64,000 bases of DNA from Paguma larvata (GCA_030068075.1 CM057839.1:51364960-51428959), one strand, 5' to 3'. Counted from the first letter of the stretch, positions 32,916 to 43,589 are shown. Made by a program: numbers and translations. Notes: generated from the sequence alone by a model not told the origin.

Positions 32916-32938
32916 AAAAATAAGTAAACATTAGAAAC
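32691..32938 (+). mobile_element. carnivore tRNA-Lys SINE with (CA)n(CT)n expansion
   Basis: Full-length plus-strand SINE. The internal TC region has expanded into (CA)n at 32855-32876 and (CT)n to 32914. Tail aaaataagtaaacattagaa. The 77-codon open frame through it (ending in alternating Thr/His and Ser/Leu) is a SINE artefact. Confidence 0.92.
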
Positions 32939-33339
32939 AATGAGCTTCTATGATACCACAGACATCTTGAGATGTTAAAAAAATAATCATCAAAGGTGAA
33001 AGTTTTGCAGGAGAGCATTCTTTTATATGGATGGAATGGATGTTTGGGGGAAAAAATGTAAAGTAAAAGCAACATTTTCAAAGAAAACAAATAGTGCCAG
33101 GATTTAAGACTGTGAAACACAGTTCTATGCTTTTTTTTTAAGCTAGTGTAGACAGATGAAATCATGACTTTTAAGAAATTATTTCAACTCCTGAAAAATC
33201 CAGATATCTCTAAAGTCCATAGTCTGAGTTATCCTTTTTCTCTGTGAATTTCTGTAACGCTTAAGAAATACCTTTCCAAAGACATTTACTTACTATGTAC
33301 TGGTATGTATGTGTGATACCTGTATTTTTAACTCACCTA
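32939..33339. other. unassigned DNA
   Basis: Nothing recognised. Confidence 0.3.
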
Positions 33340-33470
33340 TTAGACTTTCACTTTCTTAGAAGAGCAGTAAGAACAAGGATATTTCATGCATCTTTGTATC
33401 AATCTTAGTGCCTAAAGCATTGACTTAGATATAATCGATATTCGATAAGTGTTTATTAATGAACAAATAA
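33340..33470 (+). mobile_element. L2 3' end (probable)
   Basis: catctttgtatcaatcttag tgcctaaagcattgacttag ... gataagtgtttattaatgaa has the L2 terminal layout (…tgtatcccca…gcctagcac…taataaatgtttgttgaatgaa). Confidence 0.5.
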
Positions 33471-33744
33471 GTGGGAAAATCTCCCTTTCCATTTCTCTTA
33501 CTTTGCAGTCTCTGCAGTATTGAAATACAAGGATAGGCCTGAAAACTACAATAATTTTGTTATGAAAAGATTGTTGTTTTACTTTACAATGTTTTTATCC
33601 ACTGAAGAAAAAGTTGCTCTAATATATATTTGCCCATTTATAACTTATTTCCTTAAAGCAAATACTAGTTATAGTATGTTCATTTAATTGATTTGATATA
33701 AACAGATGTTTAAAGAGATGAAAAATTAAATCAATAACAAGAAA
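33471..33744. other. unassigned DNA
   Basis: Nothing recognised. Confidence 0.3.
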
Positions 33745-35739
33745 GTTCACCTTTGGCCATGATGGAGTAAAAGAGACTTCCCTCCTTAAAAAGCCATTCT
33801 AAGCAACGGTCTTCAGACAACAGACAGCACATGACAGTGATCCTTTAGAGAAAGGGAGAAAGGGTGTGTGGAAACCAAGATGTGAGCCCCATGATTATCT
33901 CAACTTACTGCATAGAGAAGAGTTTCCAGGTCACAGTGCTGGAGGGGAAACTCAAAGAATGTTTTGTGTTCTTGCTGAGTTGAAGAAGCAGAGTTCAGAG
34001 TTTGAGGAGGGGTTAGAGTTTGTGGGGAAAATTCTTGAAGGGAGTGGGAGCTGTGCAGAGAAAAAGCTGAAGAGATCTGTTGAGTCCTCTTGAGTCTTTG
34101 ACCAAGAATTAGTCAGTGCATGTATAGGAGAAAGAAACACCGGAAAGGAGTAGGCAGAACAATCCTCAGAGCTCATACAGAGCTGGGAATAGTTTATTTT
34201 CTCACTGGAGAGAGTGGAAAGATTTTGTAATACAGAGGACATCAGGTACAATCCTCAGAAGGATATTGCCTCAATAATGGGAACTAATTAGCTGTAGGCT
34301 TAAGACTACTCAGGACATACCATTATAAAGCTTACAAATCAGTCTCAAATTAATTTAATTACATTCCACTACAAAGCCCAATGATAGTTAAAGAAATACA
34401 ATGAATTCCAGATCCCAGTGACAAAATTCATAATCTCCAATATCTAATAAATTACCAGGTGTACAAAAGCAGGAAAATTAGACTTTTAAACAGGAGAAAA
34501 AGTAATAGAACCTGAACTACAAATGAAAGAGATGGTAGAGTTGACCAATAGTCTTTGAAACAATTATTATAAGTATACTGCATTTGTTTAAGGAAGTAGA
34601 AAAAAACATGAACATGATGAGAAGAGGAATGGAAAACACAAAAAAGGCCTCAAACATAACTTCTAGTGATGAGAAAATACAGTATCTGAAATGAAAAAAA
34701 TACACTGAGAAGGATTAACAACAGATTAGATATAATAGAAGAAAAGATTCATGAATTCGAAGATGTAAACTTATATAACTAATATAAAGCAAGAGTAAAA
34801 AGTTGATGCTTTGCTCATTTATTTTCAATGAGCTATGCGATAGTATCACACTTAAAACATGTATAATTGGAATCCCAATAGGAGAAGAGCAAGAAATCTT
34901 TCAGAAGTGAAGGTAAAATAAAGTCTTTCAGACAAATAAACACTGAGAAAATTCATCACCAAGAGACCTACACTGAAAGAAATGTTAAAGGAAACTCTCC
35001 AGGCAAAGGAAAAATTGTACCAGATGAAAATTTAGAAGTACAGAAAAGAATGAAGAGTACCAGAAATAGTATATGGGTAAATACAGAAGACTTGTGTTTT
35101 CATGTTATTTTTAAAAACTTAAAGGATAATAGGCCTTTAAAAATAAAACTAATAGTGTGTTGTGGAGCTTATAATGTATGTGGAAATAAAATTTAAGATA
35201 GCAGTAGCACAAAGGAGAAGGGGTTAGAAGGAACTGGATGCTCTCCATTGTGAGATTCTCACACTGTACATGAAAAGAAAGTAATATCTTAGTGTACACT
35301 GTGATAAATTAAATATGTATATGGTAAACAATCAAGAAACTGCTTTAAAAAATATAAAGCACTAAAAAACAGACACATAACTAATAAGCCAATAATGGAG
35401 ATTAAATTGGATCCTAGACAATATTCATTTGATATCAAAGAAGACAAGAAAAAAGGGGGAAAGTAACAAAAAAACAGGTGAGACCAATTGAAACAAATAA
35501 CAAGATGGTAGCTTTAAACCTAATTATATTGATAATGACATTAAATGTAAAATGTTCTAAATATTTTCTTTTGAATGAATTGTTTGAATAAATAGGCACA
35601 GCCCAATTATTTACTGCCTCTAAGAAACCTGCTATAAATATAAAGATACAAATGTGTTAAATGTAAAAGAATGGAAAAAGATACCATGTAAATATTAAGG
35701 AAAAGTAGGCTAGAGTTGTTATATTAATATCAGACAAAA

Positions 35740-35959
35740 GGGGCGCCTGGGTGGCTCAGTTGGTTAAGCGGCCGACTTCGGCTCAGGTCATGATCTCACG
35801 GTCTGTGAGTTCGAGCCCCGCGTCGGGCTCTGTGCTGACGGCTCAGAGCCTGGAGCCTGCTTCGGATTCTGTATCTCCCTCTCTCTCTGCCCTACCCCTG
35901 CTCATACTCTGTCTCTATGTCTCTCAAAAATAAATAAACGTTAAAAAAGTTAAAAAAAA
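35740..35959 (+). mobile_element. carnivore tRNA-Lys SINE, young
   Basis: Near-consensus copy: ggggcgcctgggtggctcag head, A box tggctcagttgg, B box gttcgagcc and retained CpGs (gccccgcgtcgggctc). Perfect 11-bp target copies atcagacaaaa at 35729-35739 and 35960-35970; the duplicated site is L1 sequence. Retained CpGs suggest the most recent insertion in the window. Confidence 0.96.
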
Positions 35960-36352
35960 ATCAGACAAAATATACTTCAGAACAAGGACTATTATAAGGG
36001 GTAAAAAGGTACATTACATATAATAAAATGGTCAGTTCATCAAGAAGACCTAAAATTCCTAAATATGTATGCAGCTAATAACAACTTTAAAATATATGAA
36101 ACAGAGTGATTTGAATGGAGAAATGGCCAAATTTACAATTCTATTTAGAAATTTCAACATCCCTTTCCCAATAACTGCTAGAACAAGTAGGAAATCATTA
36201 AGAATATTAAGACTTGACTACCACTATTAATCAACCTGATCTCACTGAAACTTGCCGAGCACTCAATCCGACAGCAGATTATGCATTCTTTTCAAATGTA
36301 TTTCCCAAGATAGACCATATTCTGTGTAATAATCAAGTCACAATAAATGTAA

Positions 36353-36828
36353 CATCTTAGTTGTTGACTGCTGTAATGACTTACAGCAAAAGCCTAATGG
36401 TTTAACACAAATTCATTCCTTTACAGTTTTGGAGGTCTGAAGACCAGAATGGGTCTCATTGGATTTAAAAAAGTGTTGGCAAGGCTGTGTTTTCTTTTGA
36501 GGCTCCAAGGGAGAATCTGTTCCCTTCCCTTTTCTAGCTTCTAGAGGCTACCCACAATGGCAGCAATGTTTGGCTGAGTTTTTACTCATATGGCCATCTC
36601 TTTGGTTCCCTGTTTTGTGCTGCCCTCTTCCACTTATAAGGACTGTTGTGATTTTTATCAGGCCTACCTGGATAATCTGGCATACTCTTTCCATCTTAAG
36701 GTACACTGGTAAACAAATGTAATTTCATCTGAAATCTTAATTCTCCTTTGCCACACAAGTTAACATAGTCTCAGGTTCTGGGGATTTGTATATGGAAATT
36801 ATTGAAGGGAAGCATTATTTTGTCTACT
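36353..36828 (-). mobile_element. MaLR-type solo LTR inside L1
   Basis: Minus-strand LTR. On the plus strand: catcttagttgttgactgct at the left, then ttacagttttggaggtctga, ccttttctagcttctagagg, cttataaggactgttgtgat and cacaagttaacatagtctca, ending ttttgtctacta. It splits the L1 endonuclease region between caataaatgt and tttaaaatgattgag. Likely MLT1 group; target duplication unclear. Confidence 0.72.
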
Positions 36829-37010
36829 ATGTTTAAAATGATTGAGATCATGTCAAGTATATTCTCTGACCACAAGGAAATTAAATTAGAAAAAAAATAA
36901 CAAAATGATATTTGGGGAAGATCCCCCAGTTTTCGGAAACTAAACAACACAGATCTAGATAACACATGAGTCAAAGAAGAGTCCTGAACCTAATTTCAAA
37001 ATATTTGGAA

Positions 37011-37842
37011 CTGCCAGGAAAACTCCTGGAGGACTTCACTGAAAAGGGGAAAGGTATAACTCCTGGAGTGGGCACACTGGTTTTGTGGAGCAACAGTCGT
37101 GGCATGTGGGGAGGGAAATCTTCAGACTCCAGGAAGTTATGGGAAGGAGAGGGGCAGTAAATTCTTTTTTCTCCACCCCAACCTGAGAAGCAGTCATTTG
37201 ACCCACCTGAATCTAGTAGTATCTGCACTTGGCAATCTGACCCGCTGGTGAGTTGGTCATCCGCATTCATGTCCTGTGAAATTTTATTCATGTGAATGCG
37301 GACAGTGTGGATTTATCCTGCTGGGCTTGATACCATCAACAGGGGCTCTAGAACTTGGACCTCTTGATACATTTACAAGCTCATGGTCTGGCACAACCTT
37401 TCTTCTTAGTCCGAGCAATGAATTCATTTGCTTCTCCTGTGGCCCAGGAGCCTTGGGTTTCCTGCCTTACCTTGTATGGTCCTTGAGGCTGGAACTTCCC
37501 ATTGACACTGCCCCACGGCTTAAACAAACCAATGTAATGGCGATCCAAATCAAGTTTAGCAACAAACCTCAGACTGTATGTTATTGCTAACATATAGAAT
37601 TTAACTGTTTTTTTGTATAGTGATCTTGTGTTCTATTATATTGTTAAATATATCTACCAGTTCTAGTAACTATTTTGTAGGCTCCTTCACATTTTCATAA
37701 TTTCATAATTCATAGATAATTATGTTTATGGATAAAGATAGTTTTTTTTCCAAACTGTATTCCTTTTATTTATTTTTCTTGCTTCATTGCACTAGATAGC
37801 ACCTCCAAAATGATGTTGAATAGATATAATGAGAGTAAACTC
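37011..37842. other. unassigned DNA with overlapping open frames
   Basis: No transposon I can name. Open frames overlap on both strands at 37276-37593 (104 codons plus, 70 codons minus). The minus frame looks slightly more protein-like (GKFQPQGPYKVRQ) but I cannot match it to a family. It could be an old processed pseudogene or chance. Confidence 0.35.
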
Positions 37843-37860
37843 AAATGAGAAAAAGAATCA

Positions 37861-38071
37861 GGGGCGCCTGGGTGGCTCAGTTGGTTAAGCGTCTGACTCT
37901 TGACTTTGGCTCAGGGCGTGATCATCTCACAGTTCTTGAATCTGAGCCCTGATTTGGCCTCTGCACTGGCAGCACGGATCCTGCTTGGGATTCTTTCCCA
38001 CTCTTCCTTTCTGCCCCTCCCCCTGCTAGTGCGCACTCTCTCTCTCTCAAAATAAATAAAGAACATTTAAA
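37861..38071 (+). mobile_element. carnivore tRNA-Lys SINE, variant
   Basis: Head ggggcgcctgggtggctcag with an extra ctcttga segment in the tRNA-related part. Target copies aaatgagaaaaagaatca (37843-37860) and aaatgaaaaaagaatca (38072-38088). Faces the minus-strand SINE at 38213-38430 tail to tail. Confidence 0.93.
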
Positions 38072-38212
38072 AAATGAAAAAAGAATCACATAGCTAGTGA
38101 AATAATTATATATGCTATGTGAATAATTTCTTATCAAGTAGAAAGTTTGTTTCATTTTAAAAGAGAAGAAATTGCAGATGTCATACTTAAAATACATACT
38201 ATATTTATATTC

Positions 38213-38430
38213 TTTTTTTTTAATTTGTTTATTTTGAGAGAGAGCTCACATGTGTGTACAGGTATGAGCAGGGGAGGGGCAGAGAGAGAGAGGGAGAGAG
38301 AATCCCAAGCAGGCTCCATGCTATCAGTGCAGAGCCCAACACGGGGCTCGATTGCACAAACCATGAGATCATGACCTGAGCTGAAACCAAGAGTCAGATC
38401 TGTGACCAACTGAGCCACCTAGGGACCCCT
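38213..38430 (-). mobile_element. carnivore tRNA-Lys SINE
   Basis: Minus-strand copy with poly(T) and ttgtttattttgagagag at the left and the head complement (actgagccacctagggaccc) at the right. Target copies only weakly visible. Confidence 0.9.
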
Positions 38431-38639
38431 ACGTTAAATAATTCTTATTTTAAAAAATGACTAATATAACTTCGTAAAAATTGTATTTTATTGCCCAGTT
38501 AAAATTATCTTCAACTTTTAGATCAAGTGAGAATCCTGTTTGATTCCATTTTCAACCATTTAAAATAACTGAGAATACTTTATACTTGATTTACCCCCAC
38601 AGGAGTTTCTTTTACAATTTCTTTTTCTTTTTCGTGAAA

Positions 38640-38735
38640 AAGTCACATTCAGAGAGGTCCACACTGTATCCTGGCACCTAAGGACATTTCTGGCACATAG
38701 CCGGAGCTCAATGTGTATTTGTTAAATTAATGAAT
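38640..38735 (+). mobile_element. L2 3' end
   Basis: cactgtatcctggcacctaa, ttctggcacatagccggagc and tcaatgtgtatttgttaaat taatgaa follow the L2 terminus. Confidence 0.65.
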
Positions 38736-38905
38736 ATTAAGTATTTAGTAAGATAATCAACTTTTCCTGAACTCAATACATTGAACAAGTATCTTTGTGT
38801 ACTTTAGAAAAAAATCTGTCTTAAAGCATATGACTAAGTTAAAGGAAATAAAAAAAAAGTTATTTCTATAAATAGAAAAGAAGTATTTTTTAAAAAACCA
38901 ATTCT

Positions 38906-39114
38906 GGGACACCTGGGTGGCTCAGTTGGTTGAGCATCTGACTTCGGCTCAGGTCATGATCTCACAGTTCATGAGTTTGAGCCTTGCATCGGGCTCTGTG
39001 CTGACAGCTCAGAGCCTGGAGCCTGCTTCCGATTCTGTGTCTTCCTCTCTCTCTGCCCCTCCCCTGCTTGGATGCTGTTTGTCTGTCTCTCAAAAATAAA
39101 TAAACATTAAAAAA
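38906..39114 (+). mobile_element. carnivore SINE, copy A of duplicated cluster
   Basis: Head gggacacctgggtggctcag, then cagttggttgagcatctgac. The body has private variants gagccttgcatcgggctctg and cttggatgctgtttgtctgt, shared only with the SINE at 39289. Probable target copies aaaaaccaattct (ending 38905) and aaaaacgattc (from 39127). Confidence 0.94.
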
Positions 39115-39288
39115 ATTTTTTTAAATAAAAACGATTCAGAGCAGTCTTTAAGGATTTTATAAACAAATACACCTTATTTGCAAGCATGGTATGGAGAAAA
39201 ATGGGCATGTTCAGAAAAGTTCCATGTACATTGCTGAACTTTAGCATGTATGCCATTAAGCAAAACGCCTAGAGTTAAGAAGTCCTTA

Positions 39289-39502
39289 GGGGCGCCTGGG
39301 TGGCTCAGTCGGTTGAGCATCTGACTTCGGCTCAGGTCATGATCTCACAGTTCATGAGTTTGAGCCTTGCATCGGGCTCTGTGCTGACAGCTCAGAGCCT
39401 GGAGCCTGCTTCCGATTCTGTGTCTTCCTCTCTCTCTGCCCCTCCCCTGCTTGGATGCTGTTTGTCTGTCTCTCTCTCAAAAATAAATAAACATTAAAAA
39501 AA
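39289..39502 (+). mobile_element. hybrid carnivore SINE, copy B
   Basis: The first about 30 bases (ggggcgcctgggtggctcag, then tcggttgagca) and the upstream flank equal the SINE at 39679. From tctgacttcgg onward it equals the SINE at 38906, including the private ttggatgctgtttg variant. It is the recombinant expected from unequal crossover between two SINEs, with the breakpoint inside the shared ggttgagca (about 39311-39319). Confidence 0.92.
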
Positions 39503-39678
39503 TTTTTTTAAATAAATAAAAACGATTCAGAGCAGTCTTTAAGGATTTTATAAACAAATACACCTTATTTGCAAGCATGGTATGAAAAAAATGGGCATGT
39601 TCAGAAAAGTTCCATGTACATTGCTGAACTTTAGCATGTATGCCATTAAGCAAAACGCCTAGAGTTAAGAAGTCCTTA

Positions 39679-39887
39679 GGGGCGCCTGGGTGGCTCAGTC
39701 GGTTGAGCAGCCAACTTCGGCTCAGGTCATGATCTCGCGGTCTGTGAGTTCGAGCCCCGCATCGGGCTGTGTGCTGACAGCTCAGAGCCTGGAGCCTGCT
39801 TCGGATTCTGTGTCTCCCTCTCTCTCTGCCCTTCACCTGCTCATGCTCTGTCTCTATGTCTCAAAAATAAATAAATATTAAAAAAAA
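39679..39887 (+). mobile_element. carnivore SINE, copy C
   Basis: Distinct lineage: gagcagccaacttcgg and ctcgcggtctgtgagttcga with an intact B box. Target copies aagaagtcctta (39667-39678) and aagaattcctta (39888-39899) differ at one base. Its 5' flank was copied in front of copy B. Confidence 0.94.
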
Positions 39888-39899
39888 AAGAATTCCTTA

Positions 39900-40134
39900 A
39901 TATCCATTTCATAGAGTTTCATAGGAAATACATGAGCAGCATATATTTAATAAATTGAGGTCACCCAACTCAACGTTTCTCTTACACTTAGAAAAAAACC
40001 TGAAAGATTGTTATATTCTTGTATAATTTTCTCTATATTCTCACATTTCCATGTGTCGTTCACGATGTTACAAAATGCTGTAAAGCTTCAGTTTTACTTT
40101 TTCCTGAATAGTATCAGCCTTCTCTGCTTCTTTC
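39900..40134. other. unassigned DNA
   Basis: Nothing recognised. Confidence 0.3.
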
Positions 40135-40310
40135 ACTAGACAGCATGGCGTAGTGGGAAGACAGTGGGCCTGTTTTGAATTCTGTCACTTATTATTTGCA
40201 CACTCCCTTAAACTTTCAGAGCTTTATCTTGCTTTGTAAAATGGGCCAATGATGCCTAGTTCATAGTGTGGCCAATAAGGTAAGGCACAGGAAAGCACCT
40301 AAAAGACATA
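40135..40310 (+). mobile_element. MIR SINE
   Basis: gacagcatggcgtagtggga, gaattctgtcacttattatt and gctttgtaaaatgggccaat keep MIR order. Confidence 0.7.
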
Positions 40311-40387
40311 CTAAGACATCAGTATATTTCTTTAGTCATAATTACAAATTAATGTTTTATAATGAAAATGCATTGGAGTTGAAATGT

Positions 40388-40540
40388 TACCTCCTCCAGC
40401 TATCAATTGTTTGGTCTTGAGCAAGTGACTTCACTCGTTTGAACTGAATAAATAATACCTGCCTCATAAAGAATTAGAACTACCTCATACGTTTTAAGAA
40501 TTAAAGGTGACATGTAGAAAGCATTCAGTAAACTTCAATT
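40388..40540 (+). mobile_element. MIR SINE
   Basis: gtcttgagcaagtgacttca, ataatacctgcctcataaag and tagaaagcattcagtaaact give the MIR core and 3' part. Second MIR in tandem orientation within 250 bases. Confidence 0.65.
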
Positions 40541-40554
40541 ATAAAATAAATTTG

Positions 40555-41235
40555 AAGGTAGTTATATACACGAAGTCCACTCAAAATGGAATAAAGACTT
40601 GAATGTAAGAAGTGAAACCATAAAACTCCTAGAAGAAAGCGTAGGCGGTAAGCTCCTTAATGTCAGTCTTGGTTGTAATTTTTTTTGACACTGAAAGCAA
40701 AGGCAACAAAAGCAAATAAATAAATAAGTGGGGCTGCGTCCAACTTAAAACTTCTGTAACAGCAAAGGAAGCCATCAATACAATGAAAGGCAGTCTACCA
40801 AATGAGAGCAAGTGTTTGCAAATCATATATCTGAGAAGGGGTTAATGTCCAAAACATATCTAGAACTCATACAACTCAACAGAAAAAAAAAAAAGCCCAA
40901 ACAATCTGATTTAAAAATGAGCAGAGGAAGCGAATAGACATTTTCCCAAATAATACATACAAATGGCCAACAGGTGCATAAATAGGAGCCCAGTATCACT
41001 CATCATCAGGAAAATGCAAATGAAAACCACAATGAGATATCACCTCACACCTGTTAGGGTGGCTGTTATAAAAAAGACAAGAGATAACCAGTGTTGATGA
41101 GGATGTGGAGAAACTGGAATCCTTGAACTGATGGTGAGAATGTAACATGGTGCGGCCATGATGGAAAACTGTATAGTAGCTCCTCAAAAAATTAAAAATA
41201 GAATTACCATGTGATCCAGTAATTTCACTTCTGGG
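40555..41235 (+). mobile_element. old LINE-1 (L1MA-like), left part
   Basis: ORF2 3' region with actcaaaatggaataaagac, cttctgtaacagcaaaggaa, aaccacaatgagatatcacc and ctcctcaaaaaattaaaaat; frames broken. It stops at gtaatttcacttctggg, where a younger L1 has inserted, and continues at 42480. Confidence 0.85.
41218..41235. repeat. L1 target-site duplication, left copy
   Basis: agtaatttcacttctggg; pairs with 42480-42497 (two mismatches of 18). The duplicated sequence belongs to the host L1. Confidence 0.88.
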
Positions 41236-42479
41236 GAATTAACCTGGACCACTTGCTTACACCATACATAAAAATAAATTCAAAATAGATGAAAGACCTA
41301 AATGTGAGACAGGAAACCATCAAAATACTACAGGAGAACACAAGCACCAATCTCTTTGACCTTGGCTGTAGCATCTTCATACTAGACATGTTGCTGAGGC
41401 AAGGGAAACAAGGGCAAACATGAAGTGTTGGGACATCATCAAGATAAAAAGCTTCTGCACAGTGAAGGAAACAATCAACAAAACTAAAAGGTAGCCTACA
41501 GAATGAGAGAAGATAGTTACAAACAACATATCTGTTAAAGGGTTAGTATCCAAAATCTGTAAAGAACTTATCAAATTCAACGCCTAAAAAACAAATAACC
41601 TCTGTTAAGAAATGGGCAGAAGACATAAATAGATGCTTTTCCAAAAAAGACATCCAGATGGCTAACAGACAGGGAAATACAAATCAAACCCACAATGAGA
41701 TACCAACTCACACCTGTCAGAATGACCAAAATTAACAACACAAGAAACAACAGGGGTTGGTGAGAATGGGGAGAAAGGGGAACCTCTTGCTCTGTTGGTG
41801 AGAATGCAAACTGTTGCAGCCACTCTGGAGAACAGTATGGCGGTTCCTCATAAAACTAAAAATAGAACTACCCTATGACCCAGCAATTGCATTGTTAGGT
41901 ATTTACCCAAAGGATCAAAAATACACATTTGAAGGTGTACCTGCACCTCAATGAACATCATAGCATCATTGTCAACAATAGCCAAATTATGGAAAGAGTG
42001 CAGATGTCCATCAGCTGATGAATGGGAACAGAAGATGTGATATATACACAATGGAAAATTACTCGGCCATCAAAAAGAATGAAGTCTTGCTCTTTGCAAC
42101 GATGTGGATGGAGCTAGAATGTATTCTGCTAAATGAAATAAGTCAATCAGAGAAAGACAAATGCCATATGATTTTACTCATACGTGGAATTTATGAAGCA
42201 AAACAGATGAATGGGAAGAGAGGGGGAGAGAAGAGAGAGAAACAAACCACAAGAAACTCTAAATGATAGATAACAAACTGAGGGTTGATGGAGGCAGGTG
42301 GGTGGGAGTTGGGCTAGATGGGTGATGGGTATTAAGAAAGGCACTTGCGATGAGCACTGGGTGTTGTATATAAGTGATGACTTACTGATTCAACTCCTGA
42401 AATCAATGATGTTAGCTAATAATGTTAGCTAACTAAATAATGTTAGCTAACTAAAGTTTGAATTAAAAAAATTTTAAAA
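41236..42479 (+). mobile_element. LINE-1, 5'-truncated, inserted in older L1
   Basis: Carnivore-type L1 of 1.24 kb: ORF2 C-terminal text from gatgaaagacctaaatgtga through tatggaaagagtgcagatgt, then a 3' UTR, ending in tandem copies of aatgttagctaacta and an A-rich tail. The insertion point is exact. ORF2 is interrupted (a frameshift and stops around 41600-42050). Confidence 0.9.
42407..42455 (+). repeat. short tandem repeat in L1 3' terminus
   Basis: Three units of (a)atgttagctaa(ctaaat), expanding the usual single gctaactaac terminus of this L1 family. Confidence 0.8.
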
Positions 42480-42975
42480 AGTCATTTCACTTTTGGGTAT
42501 ATGTCCAAAAGAATTGAAGGCACAGTCTCAAAAATATACATAGCGGTATTCTCCACAACAGTCAAAAGATAGAAACATTCCAAATGTCGATCAACAGATG
42601 AATGGACAGACAAAATGTGCGTATATACACAATGGAATATTATTCAACCATAATAAAGAAGGAAATTCTGACCTATGTTAACATGGATAAAACTTGAGGA
42701 CAGTATGTTAAGTGAAATAAGCCAGTCACAAAAAGCTTACATGGGCTACCTAGAGTAGTTAAATCCCTAGGGACGGACAGTAAAGTAGTTGCTGGGGATA
42801 GAAGAGAAGGGGAGTTGTTTAAAGGGTATAGAGCTTCCATTTTGCAAGTTTGAAGAAGGTTCTGGAGATTGGCTACACAACAACGTGAGTGTAGTTAGCA
42901 TGACCACACTGTACACTTGGAAGTGGTTAAGATGCTAAATGCTGTGGTATGTGTATCTTACCGCAATGTTTCAGA
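42480..42975 (+). mobile_element. old LINE-1 (L1MA-like), right part
   Basis: Resumes at gtcatttcacttttgggtat and runs through aatgtcgatcaacagatgaa, aatggaatattattcaacca and aagtgaaataagccagtcac to the L1MA-type 3' UTR (ggttctggagattggctaca, gtacacttggaagtggttaa). Confidence 0.85.
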
Positions 42976-43574
42976 AAAGCTCACAGAGATTATGTAAAGG
43001 TGATCGTTAAAACAGTGTTCAGAAACAATTGTTCTGATTTGGTTATACTTGTAGATTTTTAAGCAGCTTTAAAAATCAAACTTTGACTCAAAAATACTCA
43101 AAAGCTGAATACCATATTCATCTTTAAATATATATTATTCCAATCGTAGATTAGAGTTGGGTTTGGGGGCATAGAATTTAGTGTGCGTCTGTGCAAAGCA
43201 CCACAAAGGGCACAGGGATTTGTCCTGGTATCTGTCTAGTAATGGTTTGTGTCCATTTTCATGCTTTGCAAAGGGTTTATATTTTTCCTTCCTATTTCAC
43301 ACGGGCCTGGATCTGTGTCATGAACTGAGTGCTCTCAGGTGGGTAGAGTTAAGGGATCCATGTACAGCAGTGCACTGTGTCAGAATTTTGTTGAAAAGGG
43401 AGATTTAAATTTTCATACAAATCGCTGCCAAATTTCAAGTTCAGAATTAATTTTTATTTATGCGCAGCCCATATGTTGTGTTACACAGTGTCAGAAAGAC
43501 ATACTGATTGACAGATTGCTACATCTGTATCTCAAGCGTCACAGCTACCCCTCATTTGTTTCCTTATATGTTTT
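42976..43574. other. unassigned DNA
   Basis: No nameable repeat. A 133-codon plus frame (43339-43740) runs from here into the neighbouring SINE and is rejected as a gene. Confidence 0.35.
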
Positions 43575-43589
43575 TAGTCATTGTGGTTT

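Larger units (their letters stand above)
33745..37010 (+). mobile_element. ancient LINE-1 (L1M-like) with 5' end, nested insertions
   Basis: Reads from a 5' UTR-like start (ggccatgatggagtaaaaga), through an ORF1-related segment (gatgagaagaggaatggaaa, ctgaaatgaaaaaaatacac, aacaacagattagatataat), to an ORF1/ORF2 junction zone and the endonuclease part of ORF2 (aatgtgttaaatgtaaaaga ... ctttcccaataactgctaga ... agatagaccatattctgtgt). It resumes after the LTR with atattctctgaccacaagga and stops near 37010. All frames are broken. It contains a SINE (35740-35959) and a MaLR LTR (36353-36828). Few L1 copies in the window keep their 5' part. Confidence 0.75.
38906..39678 (+). repeat. tandem duplication, 383/390-bp units
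   Basis: Two direct copies of a SINE-plus-spacer unit: 38906-39288 and 39289-39678. Apart from the first about 30 bases of the SINE, the copies differ only by a CTCT insertion, a TAAA insertion and a one-base deletion with a nearby substitution (ggagaaaaa versus gaaaaaaa). The length difference of 7 bases is fully explained by these (+4, +4, -1). Confidence 0.95.

Noticed and set aside
37276..37593. Overlapping frames on both strands, considered as a processed pseudogene
   Set aside because: I could not match either frame to a protein family, and there is no poly(A) tail or target duplication around it.
38906..39887. Three direct repeats considered as a CRISPR-like array
   Set aside because: The repeats are full 210-base SINEs with eukaryotic retroposon hallmarks; the equal spacers arose by duplication.
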